A stretch of 64,000 bases of DNA from Paragonimus skrjabini miyazakii (lineage: Eukaryota > Platyhelminthes > Trematoda > Plagiorchiida > Troglotrematidae). Location: positions 119,512-183,511 of the forward strand of contig JTDE01000226.1 in assembly GCA_014338405.1 (NCBI GenBank), given 5' to 3'. Shown one piece after another: positions 25,301-34,925 of this stretch; position 1 is the stretch's first letter, and every line of letters starts with the position of its first letter. Made by a program: the position numbers and the translations under genes. Under the pieces are notes generated by a model. The model ran no database searches. It was not told the DNA's origin and saw only the letters and a list, made by a program, of their open reading frames with translations.

Positions 25301-28300
25301 CGTGCTGAACAAAAAGTGTTGTTTTCTACTTTGAAATGTTTGATCAGCCTCACATGATGAGACTCATCAACAACTTAACTCACTGATCCAAAGTAATGAC
25401 CGAAACTCTCAGCTATTACAATCCTCCTATCCGGCGACACTTCCATTCGGCGTTGTCGCTGCATTCAGACCGCTTCTCACACCTGTATGTATGCGACTCC
25501 CATCGTCTTGAACACTGGAATGTGAGCTTTTTGCCGATTGACTGGTTATTTGCTATTCACAGCTCAAGTCTTCCAATACCGATGTTATAAAGCGAACCTC
25601 GATTCGGTAGTCAAAATATCATACTTCACGAGTTCACATTATTAGGTAGTCGTATGACCCAATTCAGTCTTATCTTCATGATTATTTCATTCCAAAGTTG
25701 AACGCTTCTTAGACGTTTGGACTTTGTTTCTGTAATTGTCTGGATGATGCAACGTGGACATAGGAGCCAAAAGTTGATACAGCTAGTACGGCATCGATCT
25801 GGAGACATAAGGATTAGTTATCGTATCTTCAAAGAGCGGTCGGTCTATTCTAAAAGACGTTATTTGCAAGCGTCCAGTTCCAAAGACATTCGTGAATCAC
25901 CATGACTTTCAAGTCGTGTGATCTAATTTCATAACGCCTCGATGCCTTTAACGTTCGACATACGGATAGCTGCGATATTAACATCCTAATACACTGCCGT
26001 CAGAAGAATGGCTCTCTCACTGGAGTATGACGGAGTACTGTCACTAACATGATTCACTTCCTCTTTTGCAGGCAGGCATTTCGGCAAGTGTTATTTCCAC
26101 AAAGCTACATTTTATACTGATCACGGATGTCTGCATGTTACTGGGAATAGTAATCCAGCACGGAATTGAAAAAAACGATTGTGCGAGATGTGATATTCCA
26201 AGGTCAGTCTGCATGCGGCCGTGATTAGGACGGACTGAACGAATCAGTCTTAGCAGTCGGTTATAGACGCACCTAAATTAACGACTGGAAAACGAATGTG
26301 ATCAGCTATCGATCGATGTTGCCTACACCTTAAAACGTTCCACTGTATATGTGTTCATGCATTAAAGCTGATTCTCATTCTACCAATATGGAAGATGTGA
26401 AAAGCAAGAGGTGTTTTGTATAGCACTGATATTTGTTCTGACTAGATGCTGTTAGTATCAACTGTTACTTTTAGCAGTGATACTCATTTACTCATCTTCT
26501 GCATAACAGTTGAAATTTGCTGTATCAGAGTAAAGGGGGGAAAACCTAACGGTTAAAACGTGTCTTCCGCCTGTACGGATAAGACCTGCCCGTTGCCTAT
26601 GTGAAATGACGCATCACCCAATCGTTCATGGTGAATGCTAAAATTTTTATTGTTGTGGTTGGCGTTCCACAAACTGTTTTATATATGACATTTGATGAAT
26701 ACCAAGCATTCGTCCTATCACTACTGCCCCTTACTCGACAGTCCGTATGACTCTCATTGGTTAACCCGACGTAAAACAAGTCCATCGAGCTCTGTGTACT
26801 GACCGATGGAAAATGGGATGATCATACGTGTGTTTCACAGAGTAAAATCGACACATGGCACGAGAGACTTCAAGCGACTGTTGCAGAATGTCACTACAAC
26901 AATAGGTTTAGACCTGATCCCCAATAACAATACAACTGTTCCTGTGATGTTCAACTTAACTGTGTTAGGTTGGGTGACTCTCAGAGCACGGCTGTACTCA
27001 GTTAAAAGAAGTAGTCACTTTGTTTCCAAGCCCTCGAGGGGCTGTCCTAAAAAGAAAATACATTTTTCTCGGAGAATGCGCAACGTATATGTGGGTCACC
27101 AGTACCTTGTCTTGGTTTATAGGTATTCTCATGCGCACATCCTGGGATCTTTCTTACTGCTCATGATGATCTCTGATTCAAAAGATGAAGCCGACCAGCT
27201 GCGTCAAATTATGTACTCCCGGATGTACTAGGTAGACAGCAGCTGACATGAAAATTAAGCGGCCCTTGAGCTATGTCGTTCTAAGTATGAATACTCGCCA
27301 TTCGATAGCCAACACTAGGTTCTTCGACTTCGTAGGTCAGCATGCATAGCGCGATGGAATTGTGTTGAGTCGAGTGAAAAAAACGAAGGTTATAGGGGCT
27401 TATGAATAAGAAACGGTACCAGAGCTATTGACTAATAGGTATCAAAGAATGGGTAAACAAAGTTTACCGTAAGGGAAACGTCAACAACAACTTACTTTAT
27501 TCGCTCAGAACTAGTGGATTATCTGTCGGTACACATGGACAAAAATACTGCATTTTTGAGCCATGAGAATGCAATTCATACATTTGATCATCTGTGCCAG
27601 CTGAGAGCGCGTCATGCCTGCGGGGTTTTGTCCGAACTGAATCGTACCATGATGGTGTGACATTCATTGTCTCATGGTTGTTCGCGAAAACCTAAACACC
27701 AACTTGATCTACTACTACCTGCGCGGATTCGCCTCAGGAATCATGTGTCGCACATGATGATGTAACTCCACTCTGAATAATCAGGCTAATAAGAAACACG
27801 GAGGGGCAATTCAATATCATACGAAGATAGGAAAGCTGCAGGTAACAGATTGATCGAAATGACTGCCTGCAAGAAACGATGAAGTACATGTTTGCAGCAC
27901 CTATCTGTCAAATTCCATTGAGGGGGAGGCACATTTTTTAGTGAGCAATGCAGTTTATCACAACCGATTCAATGTAGTAATTGCCAACGCATAAATATTT
28001 ACAACCGAATAGCCAGTTTGTCTGATTTATCTCCAGTCACGTGAGCGACACAGAACGTGGTTGCTATCCCAGTGATACCCTGATTAGGCGTAGGTTCAAG
28101 AATGTGAATGCTGAATCATGTGCTCAGGACCTAGCGAAACTATCACGCAATGGGGTTGTACGATAGGCCTACCAAAAATAGCGGTCTAACCAGGTTCACA
28201 TACCATTCAGTTCACTTCTGGAAATGTTAACTCAATGTGTAAGACGTAGCTATAAGATCGAATAACGGAAACGCAGTTTTAGGGACAACCGACTGCAAGA

Positions 28301-31300
28301 GATCAGCGGAACAGCACGTACTAGACTTCACGGTCAGCCTTGCTTTTGATCGAAACACAAAAACAGTAGGTACACTAGTTCTCAGATTTGAAGCAACGGA
28401 AAATCTATTAGGAACCCAAGTGGTCATCGAATGCTATGCTCGTGTTGCTATTGGGTCCAGGTAAAACCAACAGTCACCGATGGGATAAAAATCACCAGTC
28501 GAAGAAATTCTGTAGTCATGACTGTCCCCAGACCAACTGACACTTAAACAGTGATCTAATATTTACTTCCGCACGCGTGAACAAGAAAGTGAGCGATGCC
28601 GGGAAATAACAGATCGATACATCGGAATGATCAGTGTAGACAACTTGAACTCGGATGAATGTGCGTTTGACCACATATGTNNNNNNNNNNNNNNNNNNNN
28701 NNNNNNNNNNNNNNNNNNNNNNNNNNNNNNNNNNNNNNNNNNNNNNNNNNNNNNNNNNNNNNNNNNNNNNNNNNNNNNNNAAAGTCAAGTATATGTCACA
28801 ATGATGCCGGATGCCATACTGGATCAACTGTCCCCAAAAGCCTCTTTAAGTTCCCCAAATCTACACTGGAGGCGCCTGATAATTAGAACCACAAACTGGA
28901 CAGTGAAATGAGTGGCTAACAGTTCAATTTAGAATACTGTTAAAACGTAATTGTATGTTTGGTGCTCAATGTTAGACCTACGCACCCAAAACTGAACGCC
29001 CCCCCCCCCCGCCGCCGCCACGCGATATGGTGCCGTTACGTCGCATAAACCTTAGGCTGTGTCGCGCTGTTCAAAAGTCATCGTGTAAATTCTAGACCGT
29101 GTGTGACAATTGTCCGTTCCGTAACTCCGTTTCGGACCCGTGTCGCTTCAGTTTACAGTATTCCGTTCTATTTGCCGAAAATCAACCGTACGTAGTAATT
29201 AAAGCCACACCTGAGTACATTTTCGATAATGAAGGTGCACTTGCGGAGAACTTATATTAGTGTTTTTCACAGCTACCTGGTAGCCAGTTTTACCCGCTTA
29301 GACAAAAAACGGACAAAAACAATTAGCAACTTCCAGCATGTATTGACCAGACGCGAAAAGGACGTAGCAACTGCTTAAAAATAACTATATTTACCTATGT
29401 ATGATCGAACTCGTTATCTGTAATTTAGATGAAATTTACTGAATACCCGTTGTTTGTTGGTAAAAATTCCGAGCCAACTGGAATTCAGTCGAATCGGGCA
29501 AACGAATAAGTGTCACTACAGGGTGCTGTAAGACATGATAACTAGACGATAGATAGTATTTATAATAAGAGACTACGAAAAAGAGCCTGCGAGCAACCTG
29601 ACCAGCGTGTCCAACGCTCAGGTGCGTATGGGCACCGGCCAACCGGTTGCCTGGACCTTCGGTTAGAATATGCGCACCAAATGTTGGGATGGATATCCAC
29701 CCCCTTAATTGTTTGCTACAAAAAACCGACTCATGTTACTGTAAATTTAGCATTGACGATTCAATACGAAATGTTCGCATCTACCAGTTTTCACGCTCTA
29801 ACTGTTTCATTCAAGTGTAATTTCCTTTAGAATGCGCTTGTATGTTCTGACATTCGGACCAGAAAGACTGAGTCGAACTTGAGTCCAACAGTACGGCGTA
29901 TTGGAAAGCCACGAAAGCCACCTTAAAGTGATTGGAATGGGCAGTCGAGTGGCCTGAGATTACCTGATTCAACTCTCTTCAACAGTTTTCCATGAAATAA
30001 ACTGAAGTCCGTAATATACAATCCGTAACTACAGGTTATAATTAAATTAAAAAAGTGTATAACAACGGCTTCACAGAATTTCCCTACTAAATACATCAAT
30101 GTATGAAGGTATGACGAACTGAAGGTGTACCGAAAATCGGGCAGAACATTTCCAGTAATGTTTTTTAACAAAGATGTCCTGTTGAGAACGTAAACCAGGT
30201 CACTCAAGGACTATACGTTTTGTTTCACTATTTTTCCTAACTTATTGATCCCTCTGTTTGCTTGATTGAATAAAAACAAACCCATTGAAAATAAAAAGCG
30301 GAATTCCCATCAACTGACTTGACGTTGCGATTTAACAACTGTTTTATTTAACTGATTGATGTTTAGCTTATTTGGTCAAGAAAATGAAGGCAACGCCGCA
30401 TAGTTTGTTCATCACTGCGATGGTCCCTTTGCTGCGTTAACTTTAGGGTAATCAATGAATCAGACACAACGTGGCTACAGAACACCGAAGCACGACAGCA
30501 CTGAATTCCGCCACTGCAGTCAGACAGCTCGGGACCGAGCGCGACATCACTGTCTTCTCTTATCGTACCACAGAAATGACACCGTTTAGAAAGCACCCAT
30601 GGATGTGTAATAGGTCTTCGAGAAAAAACCTCTCACTCTCGCCCATGGTCTGTATACAGAAGATACAGATCGTAACATCTGGTGCAGAATAAAGTATGGA
30701 AGATCCAGGCCGGAGCAAAGTTGTATGCAAGCGGCTCTATCAAATATGAGAACCAACTTGAACGTCCTGACTGGTCTACGGATTTCACGCAAACAGAAAT
30801 GTGACTATTAGCCAAAATAAACTTGCATTGCGCTTAGTAATATCCTCGAAACTTGTTCGAAGAAGCCTAATTCGGAGCAACCCAACGCCACTGCCGGCTC
30901 TTGTCTTGATAGTGCGTTAATGCACAACACATGGGATGGGTGTTGCATTATGCAATTGTCGTCTTCCAGCTCATTCTTCAACCCAGTAAAAGAATTCGAC
31001 AAACTTGAAAACCTAATTTAACCTCACGCAAATTATTGTATTACAACTCGTAAAAATCTGGTTTTCGGACAACATGGCTATCCTAACAACAGGTCCTGAT
31101 GGTTATGCAACCAAAAGCTACTGGCACCAGCCTTGCTGACTCTATGTGGACAAGTTTTGAATGAACTTTTGAATATGAATTGCGCTTCCTATGACCAACA
31201 TGTATTATCAACACTAAATAGTCTTTTGAAAAAATGAACGTTCGTAGCATATCTTCTTGAAAGTTGGTCTTTAGCACCAATCTGATCCAATTAATTTTCC

Positions 31301-34300
31301 CGAATATCGTAAACATACGATCGGTAAGTTTCAGTCAATACTATCAGGATACTATGGCCGCTCTGAACACTGGCAAGCATGGTTAATGACGTGCTCAGTG
31401 TCATGCCTACAAGCCTTGGAATGTCGTGAGCTGGCGGAGAGCCCTACCCAACTGTTGGAAACTGATTAAAAGACTAGGTGAGCATATTGCCTTCCATCAT
31501 ATCTTCCGAGGATATGGCTGACACTACGAACCTGGATTCAGGAAGTCAAATCGATCCGAAGTGCATGTACATGGTCTCTAATTGGTTCAAGGTCTATAAA
31601 CAGGACACAGCAAGTCAGTCGACCGTAAAGCGACGAGCTGATTCACATGATTTACAACTTTCCTTCGGAAACTTCTTAAGTTAACCGGTCACATGGTATC
31701 ACTGCTTTGTGAAACGTGTTGCTAAAACATTTTAGCCCATACAATCAATACAATATAATACATACACGTACTTGTGGAAAATGTATGACCCCAGCATCTT
31801 GTCCTAGTCAGGAACAAAATGATTGCTATGGTCCCAAACCCAAACATGTTGGCGACACCGCTTGTGTGGCAACGTACTGGATCGAAACTAGCAGCATGTA
31901 ACCGTATGCGATAAAAGTGATGGAACACGCTGACCACAAACTGGGGCACATCTCTTGACTGGTGCCGAGTTGTATAGATAAAGGTAACATCGACTGTTCG
32001 CTAGTAGAGGGCCCAAGCGATACATGAATCAAAATGAACAGTTTTCAAATAACAGTAAACATCACGCACCTGATCACAGCTTTGCATTCGGGAAAGCTTG
32101 CTCAGCTGAATCCTTTTGAAAAGAAGAACAAGACTGAAGTTTCAAGTTAGCAAGAGCACTTCAGTAGCAGAAGTCCTTACGACCGGGACTTGAATTCCAA
32201 CCACGTTCTCATGAAGCAAATGAGTTGATTACTGCGCCACTGACATCACTTTAAACACGACCAAACTGTCCAAATTCGTCTGAGTAATGCACAAGATCAC
32301 AACCGTCCTTGATTATCTATCCGTAATCTCTCTTTAGATACAGAAGGGCAGATGCTACGATGTGCGCCGACATTGCGATGTAAAAAACTAGTCCAGTTGG
32401 GTAGTTTACCTATACGAATCGTAACTACTGGTAAGCAGTAGGGGGTTTTGGTTGACATAAATTGAACATCACTCACAAATGTTCAAAGTTTTCGCGTGGA
32501 CTTTACAGGCCGCCCCTTTCAAAAAGAAGAACTGTACTCCGGTTTCGTTCATGTTAGAGCCCGCCAGTAGCACATACAGACAAATTTAGCTGTGTTTGCC
32601 TTTGACGATTCACTTATTTTAATGCGAAATCAATGGTTCAATTGTCAACATGGTTGCCTCATGGCAATTAAGCATCAATATGAACCACTGATATACTACT
32701 GTATGTGATGATGATGATGCCTCATGAAAACGCGGCCGGAGTTCTAATTCTGGCTGTCGCAAGGATATGCACTACTGCCGAGTTCTAACAAGCTATAGCG
32801 ATGAGTTAAGTCATGCAACATTTAAACCAACTATTGCATTGCCCAGTCCTAAACGGAAAAGTTCTAGATCGAACAGACCGAACAGAAGACAGATTACAAA
32901 GTAACTAAAGTCTTCACATGTTTTTCGAGTTAGGCAAAACAGTACATGACTAAGGAAATGCTGTCTTATTGCCCGTTTTAAAAATACTTGAAAATCAGCA
33001 AATACACGTCACTGGCTTGAACCCAGCATAGTCCAGGGGGCCACCAATAAACAGTGCGATGTATGTCAAGCGAAAACATGCAAAGCATTCAACTACGAAG
33101 AATCATTTTTCCCAAGCTGCTGCAATGGTCTCCTTGCTTATTTGTCCATGGTTCGTGAAAGCATGCTGGCGATACAGAATCCGTGCATCTGGGAAGCGGT
33201 TGTTGAAAATCTCAAAACTGCAGCAAAGCTGAGCAAATGAATTACCTGAGCTCAAACCTGTAAATACGCTACGAGTTCTCATTGGAGAAAAATTAACGCA
33301 CTCAATCCAACAGCCTCCGTTGCTGGTAACTGGGGCACACGCTAGTGAGGTCTCCAATACAAACAAACTAATCTTTGCTTTAGGAGAAATACTCAAACCT
33401 CAATTGTGGAGTATTCGATAGACTATACTAGTTGGAAAACGTGATGTAAGTGGATGCTACCTAGGCAACTCTGATTTGGTGTATGGAGCACGTGTGTCGC
33501 GTGCTAACAGTAAATTTCAAACGCCACAATCGGCGGAGGTACACGATACCCCCGGCAAAATCCCCGTTTACATCACCACAATTATTGGATACATCCATGT
33601 TGCCAAAATGAGAGTGAAACATGGTGGTCAGCGTCAGTGAAAGAGACAGAAAGTTGCTACAAACCAAACGAACTGTGGGCCTGTGACGGTCAAGACAGGT
33701 AGAAAAGTATGAGCAGAGCAGATTATTGGAGTTAAGCTCTCCGACGAGCAAACTCGACCATGCAGCTCTCAAGGAGTCATGTGATCGCTATGTGTCCGTT
33801 CGGTACTGTCAGACGCATAACAAGTACACCGGCATATGGGATGAACGGGTTGCCGGGTTCCGCGAGCCGAGAGTTTAGTACACAACCGAACATTTTTTCC
33901 TGGGTGCGGATGCTATGCTGCACCGAATCTGGTTCCGATGGTCGAAGATACATCCAAACAAGCTTCGGATAAGTGATGGGTAATCCTCATGGGACGACAG
34001 AGTAAACTACCGTTGGCTTGAGTGAGGTAGATTGAAAGCTTTCTAAACGAAGATGAATGCGATTTGTGTGAGCGCACGGGCAGAAAGCTAAGTCTTACAT
34101 AATACAAACAAATGCGAATAGTGGAGCAAACGGGTGGTTATTAAAGAGTGTCAGAACTGTGAAAGGATTCGGTTTACGAGTTAAGGAAGTCGTCTGCTTA
34201 CCATTCGAGCGGTCAGATTTCACTCGTAGTGATCTGAATGAGATGTCTAGAAACCAGATTAAACGCCTGTTAATCTATGCGGGGTGTTTCAAAGTCGATT

Positions 34301-34925
34301 TACTAACCGGAGACATCCAAAAAAGGCAGCTGAAAGTTGGCATTCACTAGTTTACAGGGTAACTAAATTCCAAACACAGGTCAGCAGTTCTGCCATCCAA
34401 CAAGACTAGCAATTGTTTAGTAAGACTGTGAGCTATTCGCGAATGACACATCAGCTGTTGTGCGACTGACAAGGTGATTTCGTCCGTGCAAAATGCACGG
34501 ATCCTGACAGCAACAGTGTTCCTAAGAAAATATCTCCCCTTAAATTAAATGAAACATGAGAAAAAGTGATGAAAATTAAACACGAGACAATCACTGTTGA
34601 TCTAGTACCTACTATAAACTATGATCAATGCATAAACCATACCGAAACTGCGGACTTACCAGACAACTCCGAAAGCGCCATAGCCAAGACCTTTTTCAAC
34701 AGCACCGTGAGTTCCATCGTTTGCATTACGAGGAGGTAAAAAGAAAGGCTTTGTACAACTGACACCCGCTATACCTGAGTTCATCGAAATAGCCAAGAGA
34801 GCCTCCTCGTGGGGAGCAGCTGTCTCCACTTGTGCCGCATTGCGGGGGGACGAGTAGCCAACCTGCACTAAATTCCGAAATGGACGATGTGATGTGGGCC
34901 GATGCCCGACAACCGTAGTTGACAT
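1620..34925 (-). CDS. NLK: Nemo-like kinase (NLK) gene, eight exons, 3' end off window
   Basis: Proline-directed serine/threonine kinase of the CMGC group. Known NLK proteins phosphorylate TCF/LEF and other transcription regulators in Wnt and related signalling. Eight minus-strand exons join with matching phases: 34660-34925, 23350-23479, 22512-22567, 21377-21483, 15717-15802, 14855-15043, 7162-7371 and 1620-2025. The joined protein has in order the loop [24 protein letters not shown] (helix C glutamate), [69 protein letters not shown] and the C-lobe [22 protein letters not shown] in place of the TxY of classical MAP kinases is diagnostic of NLK. The N-terminal region is short and lacks the His/Ala-rich stretch of vertebrate NLK. 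The final C-terminal exon is absent. The catalytic core shows no stop or frameshift, so the gene looks functional. Confidence 0.95.
3873..4222 (-). mobile_element. 5'-truncated LINE copy (3' UTR only)
   Basis: About 350 bp closely matching 40615-40972 of the large LINE, in the same orientation. It begins with the CATCATCAT tail and contains the stretch ACAGCAAT..CAGTGGTTCACA, a purine-rich GAAGAAGAAAAAGCAAACC segment and the CCCCGCGTCATTAAGTGCAC-like block up to GCCGCCATCTC. It stops just inside the end of the coding region, so it is a typical 5'-truncated insertion. The open frame across it is not a gene. Confidence 0.9.
5032..5588 (+). mobile_element. Palindromic tRNA-derived SINE (foldback form), extended core
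   Basis: Left arm about 5032-5175 and right arm about 5466-5588 are inverted copies of each other, sharing GAGCTCTAATGAGAGCGAAA, TTTTCGAAAGGGGCC and the GATACGACAGCTGCGATCAA segment. Between them is a tRNA-like head on the plus strand: box A TGGCGCAGTGG near 5386 and box B GGTTCAAGTCC near 5430. The core also holds about 200 bp related to 8901-9110. Transcribed whole, it could fold into a long hairpin. Confidence 0.85.
5816..6339 (+). mobile_element. LTR-like interspersed repeat, long form
   Basis: About 524 bp starting TGTGG and ending TACA, with AATAAA about 40 bp before the end inside a small stem (CAATAAAGATTGTGCTTTATTG is nearly self-complementary, counted over two parts). An internal module starting at ATTCAAACACTCGGCAGAAT recurs about 200 bp later as ATTCCAACACTCGAGAGAAT. 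Related copies lie at 10224-10563, 50562-50904 and 53966-54465. The TG...CA ends and polyadenylation signal suggest a solo LTR, but I see no clear target duplication, so a non-autonomous repeat is also possible. Confidence 0.7.
7162..7371 (-). CDS. NLK: NLK exon 7: MAPK insert and C-lobe
   Basis: The acceptor is AAATAG and the donor is GTAAAT, 70 codons in phase 0. Reads [20 protein letters not shown], continues through LSSRPRH, and ends [13 protein letters not shown]. It aligns with the vertebrate NLK stretch from QSPIQQLDLI to LLCRMLVFDP. The region between is diverged, as expected for the MAPK-type insert. Confidence 0.92.
8010..8180. mobile_element. SINE-arm hairpin without core
   Basis: Two diverged SINE body copies face each other with almost nothing between: left arm with CATCACTCACGATTAGTCGCAG and GTTCGAAAAGAT, right arm with TTTCGAAAGGGACTTAAAG and TCAAATGTGAGTGCTGCTCA (each quoted in part). 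No box A or box B is visible. It reads like the foldback form at 5032-5588 with the core deleted. Confidence 0.7.
8850..9285 (+). mobile_element. tRNA-derived SINE copy, head plus body (inverted partner of 10655-11073)
   Basis: Contains the extended core, a degenerate tRNA-like head (CAACACGGTTGCCTCATGA ... GGAGTTCACTTCCGGG) and one body arm (GAGCTCTAATAGGTGCGAAG to GTGTGTGATGTTAA). From about 8858 to 9172 it is nearly identical, in inverted orientation, to 10757-11065. The 86-codon frame at 8901-9161 lies inside the repeat and is not a host gene. Confidence 0.85.
10224..10563 (-). mobile_element. LTR-like interspersed repeat, short form
   Basis: About 340 bp on the minus strand, TGTGATGGG at one end and an AAAACA-type end after the AATAAA-like GATAAAGATAGTGGTTTATT block. 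It shares the CCCACAGCGAGTGAATTACG and GACAACACAGGCGACCGGAC segments with the other members. One internal module only. More diverged than the other three copies. Confidence 0.65.
10655..11073 (-). mobile_element. tRNA-derived SINE copy, inverted partner of 8850-9285
   Basis: Minus-strand copy. Over the 261-bp open segment (10770-11030) I count two differences from 8901-9161, both changing a codon. Past the GCGAAGCTC at about 10757 the two copies diverge abruptly into clearly different body sequences. Confidence 0.85.
11130..12070 (-). pseudogene. Decayed LINE reverse transcriptase fragment (retains YADD)
   Basis: Aligns by eye along its length to about 40920-41930 of the large LINE: CTTACGCCAATCGGTGGCAG, TGACATCCTTACTACTCGCT, CTGATGCAGTTTCC and the GTAAACTAGTCTAGTTGAAG region all have counterparts in order. 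No long frame remains. The catalytic box is still readable on the minus strand as LDYADDKV (codons 11878-11889 encode YADD). The 3' UTR and tail are missing and a SINE abuts the 3' side. Confidence 0.8.
12794..13130 (+). mobile_element. Palindromic tRNA-derived SINE (foldback form), short core
   Basis: Left arm 12794-12926 and right arm about 13013-13130 are inverted copies. The core of about 85 bp carries box A-like TGGTGCACTGG near 12938 and box B-like AGTTCAAATCC near 12981. It has the same arm-head-arm plan as 5032-5588 but lacks the extra 200 bp. Confidence 0.85.
14855..15043 (-). CDS. NLK: NLK exon 6: DFG, TQE activation loop, substrate lobe
   Basis: The acceptor is TTGCTTAG and the donor is GTAAGT, phase 0 on both sides, 63 codons. 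Reads [18 protein letters not shown], then [16 protein letters not shown] and [20 protein letters not shown]. The Thr of TQE is the activating phosphosite in known NLK. YRSPE replaces the more usual YRAPE. The longer frame ending VSDLSFHT is read-through into the intron. Confidence 0.97.
15044..15716 (-). other. NLK intron 5
   Basis: 673-bp intron between the HRD and DFG exons. Nothing recognisable inside. Confidence 0.9.
15717..15802 (-). CDS. NLK: NLK exon 5: catalytic loop HRD
   Basis: The acceptor is TTGTTCAG and the donor is GTTGGT. Reads (G)[18 protein letters not shown] then [10 protein letters not shown], carrying the catalytic aspartate of HRD, the conserved Lys, and the magnesium-binding Asn of the catalytic loop. 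86 bp, starting two bases into a codon and ending in phase 0. Confidence 0.96.
16284..16367. repeat. AT-microsatellite-centred palindrome
   Basis: The arms TGTGAACCACAC..GGTTATGTGG and its reverse complement flank an (AT)n tract of about 35 bp at about 16308-16342, with a single arm mismatch. The 84-bp unit can form a nearly perfect hairpin or cruciform. The open frames on both strands through it (IYIYIY runs) are artefacts. Confidence 0.9.
19497..20028 (+). pseudogene. Penelope-like retroelement 3' fragment with GIY-YIG endonuclease
   Basis: The first frame (to about 19660) has [10 protein letters not shown] and [17 protein letters not shown], typical of the segment after a Penelope-type reverse transcriptase. 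After a +1 shift the frame reads [26 protein letters not shown] and, near the end, [11 protein letters not shown]. This is the GIY-YIG endonuclease domain found in trematode Penelope-like elements. It continues past an in-frame TGA (19978-19980) as [15 protein letters not shown] to a TAG at 20026. One frameshift, one nonsense codon and an altered YIG (YID) make it dead. No reverse transcriptase palm is visible upstream. Confidence 0.85.
21377..21483 (-). CDS. NLK: NLK exon 4: hinge and [11 protein letters not shown]
   Basis: The acceptor is TTCCCAG and the donor is GTAAGA. Starts with C completing an Ile codon, then [19 protein letters not shown] and [11 protein letters not shown], and ends on a single G. 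The hinge segment [16 protein letters not shown] is almost identical to NLK of other animals. The final G joins GC of exon 5 to make Gly before LKYLHS. Confidence 0.95.
21484..22511 (-). other. NLK intron 3
   Basis: 1.0-kb intron. On the opposite strand 21818-22192 is open (124 codons, ending KGGCPY with a Ser-rich stretch before it). It is unrecognised and listed as a finding. Confidence 0.85.
22512..22567 (-). CDS. NLK: NLK exon 3: 56-bp mini-exon
   Basis: A 56-bp exon found by looking for the missing segment between KHDN and the ELMQ hinge. The acceptor follows a TC-rich tract and CCACAG; the donor is GTATCC. Reads [18 protein letters not shown] plus AT, and the next exon supplies C to make Ile. 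Only the FEEI end resembles vertebrate NLK (DYFEEIY); the middle is diverged. Support comes from exact phase agreement on both sides and correct length. It is too short for ORF finders. Confidence 0.88.
22568..23349 (-). other. NLK intron 2
   Basis: 782-bp intron between the helix C exon and the mini-exon. It ends in a TC-repeat polypyrimidine tract next to the exon 3 acceptor. Nothing else seen. Confidence 0.88.
23350..23479 (-). CDS. NLK: NLK exon 2: VALK lysine and helix C
   Basis: The acceptor is CTGCAG and the first base completes the Trp codon of exon 1. Reads [16 protein letters not shown], then [16 protein letters not shown], ending at a GTGAGT donor in phase 0. It carries the ATP-binding lysine (VALK) and the helix C glutamate (HRELRML). 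It matches the NLK N-lobe in order and spacing. The longer open frame that continues past the donor is intron read-through. Confidence 0.95.
28681..28780. other. Assembly gap (100 N)
   Basis: Exactly 100 unknown bases, the usual placeholder for a gap of unknown size. It lies in NLK intron 1. Confidence 0.99.
28998..29020. repeat. Poly-C / GCC low-complexity run
   Basis: A run of about 12 C followed by GCC triplets, 220 bp from the assembly gap. Confidence 0.9.
32040..32260 (-). mobile_element. tRNA-derived SINE copy, head plus body
   Basis: On the minus strand it has a box A-like TGGCGCAGTAATC and box B-like GAATTCAAGTCCC head, followed by a body copy matching the family arm (CTTTTGAAAAGAAGAAC..CATCACGCACC region as read on the plus strand). 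There is a single arm, so no foldback. Confidence 0.75.
32430..32790 (+). mobile_element. SINE foldback copy interrupted by a LINE micro-insertion
   Basis: Left arm 32430-32575 (GTTTTGGTTGACATAAATTG, CATCACTCACAAATG, CCGCCCCTTTCAAAAAGAAG), then a head region (TCAATGGTTCAATTGTCAAC, GGAGTTCTAATTCTGGC) and the start of the right arm (CTACTGCCGAGTTCTAAC), where similarity ends. The head is split by the insertion at 32664-32718. Confidence 0.8.
32664..32718 (+). mobile_element. 55-bp extreme 5'-truncated LINE insertion with 8-bp target duplication
   Basis: The insert TTAAGCATCAATATGAACCA...GTGATGATGATGAT is the 3' end of the LINE whose full copy lies at 40615 onward (minus). It is flanked by GCCTCATG at 32656-32663 and again at 32719-32726. 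Other SINE copies have this octamer once, at the same place. Confidence 0.9.
34660..34925 (-). CDS. NLK: NLK exon 1: N-terminal region and glycine loop
   Basis: Encodes about 88 residues ending in [13 protein letters not shown] plus the first two bases of the next Trp codon, followed by a GTAAGT donor. The glycine-rich ATP loop matches NLK closely. I chose the ATG at 34925 (reading [10 protein letters not shown]). The frame stays open a little further upstream, and an AG at the GTGCAG just before the GYSSPRN codons could be an acceptor, so the true start and any further 5' exon are uncertain. The donor side is firm because the split TG|G Trp codon is completed exactly by the next exon. Confidence 0.8.

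Larger units (their letters stand above)
23480..34659 (-). other. NLK intron 1
   Basis: 11.2 kb, interrupted by an assembly gap at 28681-28780. It holds SINE-family copies at 32040-32260 and 32430-32790. The longest frame on the plus strand (26806-27231, 141 codons) resembles nothing I know. Unsequenced bases could hide an additional 5' exon. Confidence 0.8.

Noticed and set aside
28516..28911. Frames spanning the N run
   Set aside because: Unknown bases are read as open sequence; there is no evidence of coding.
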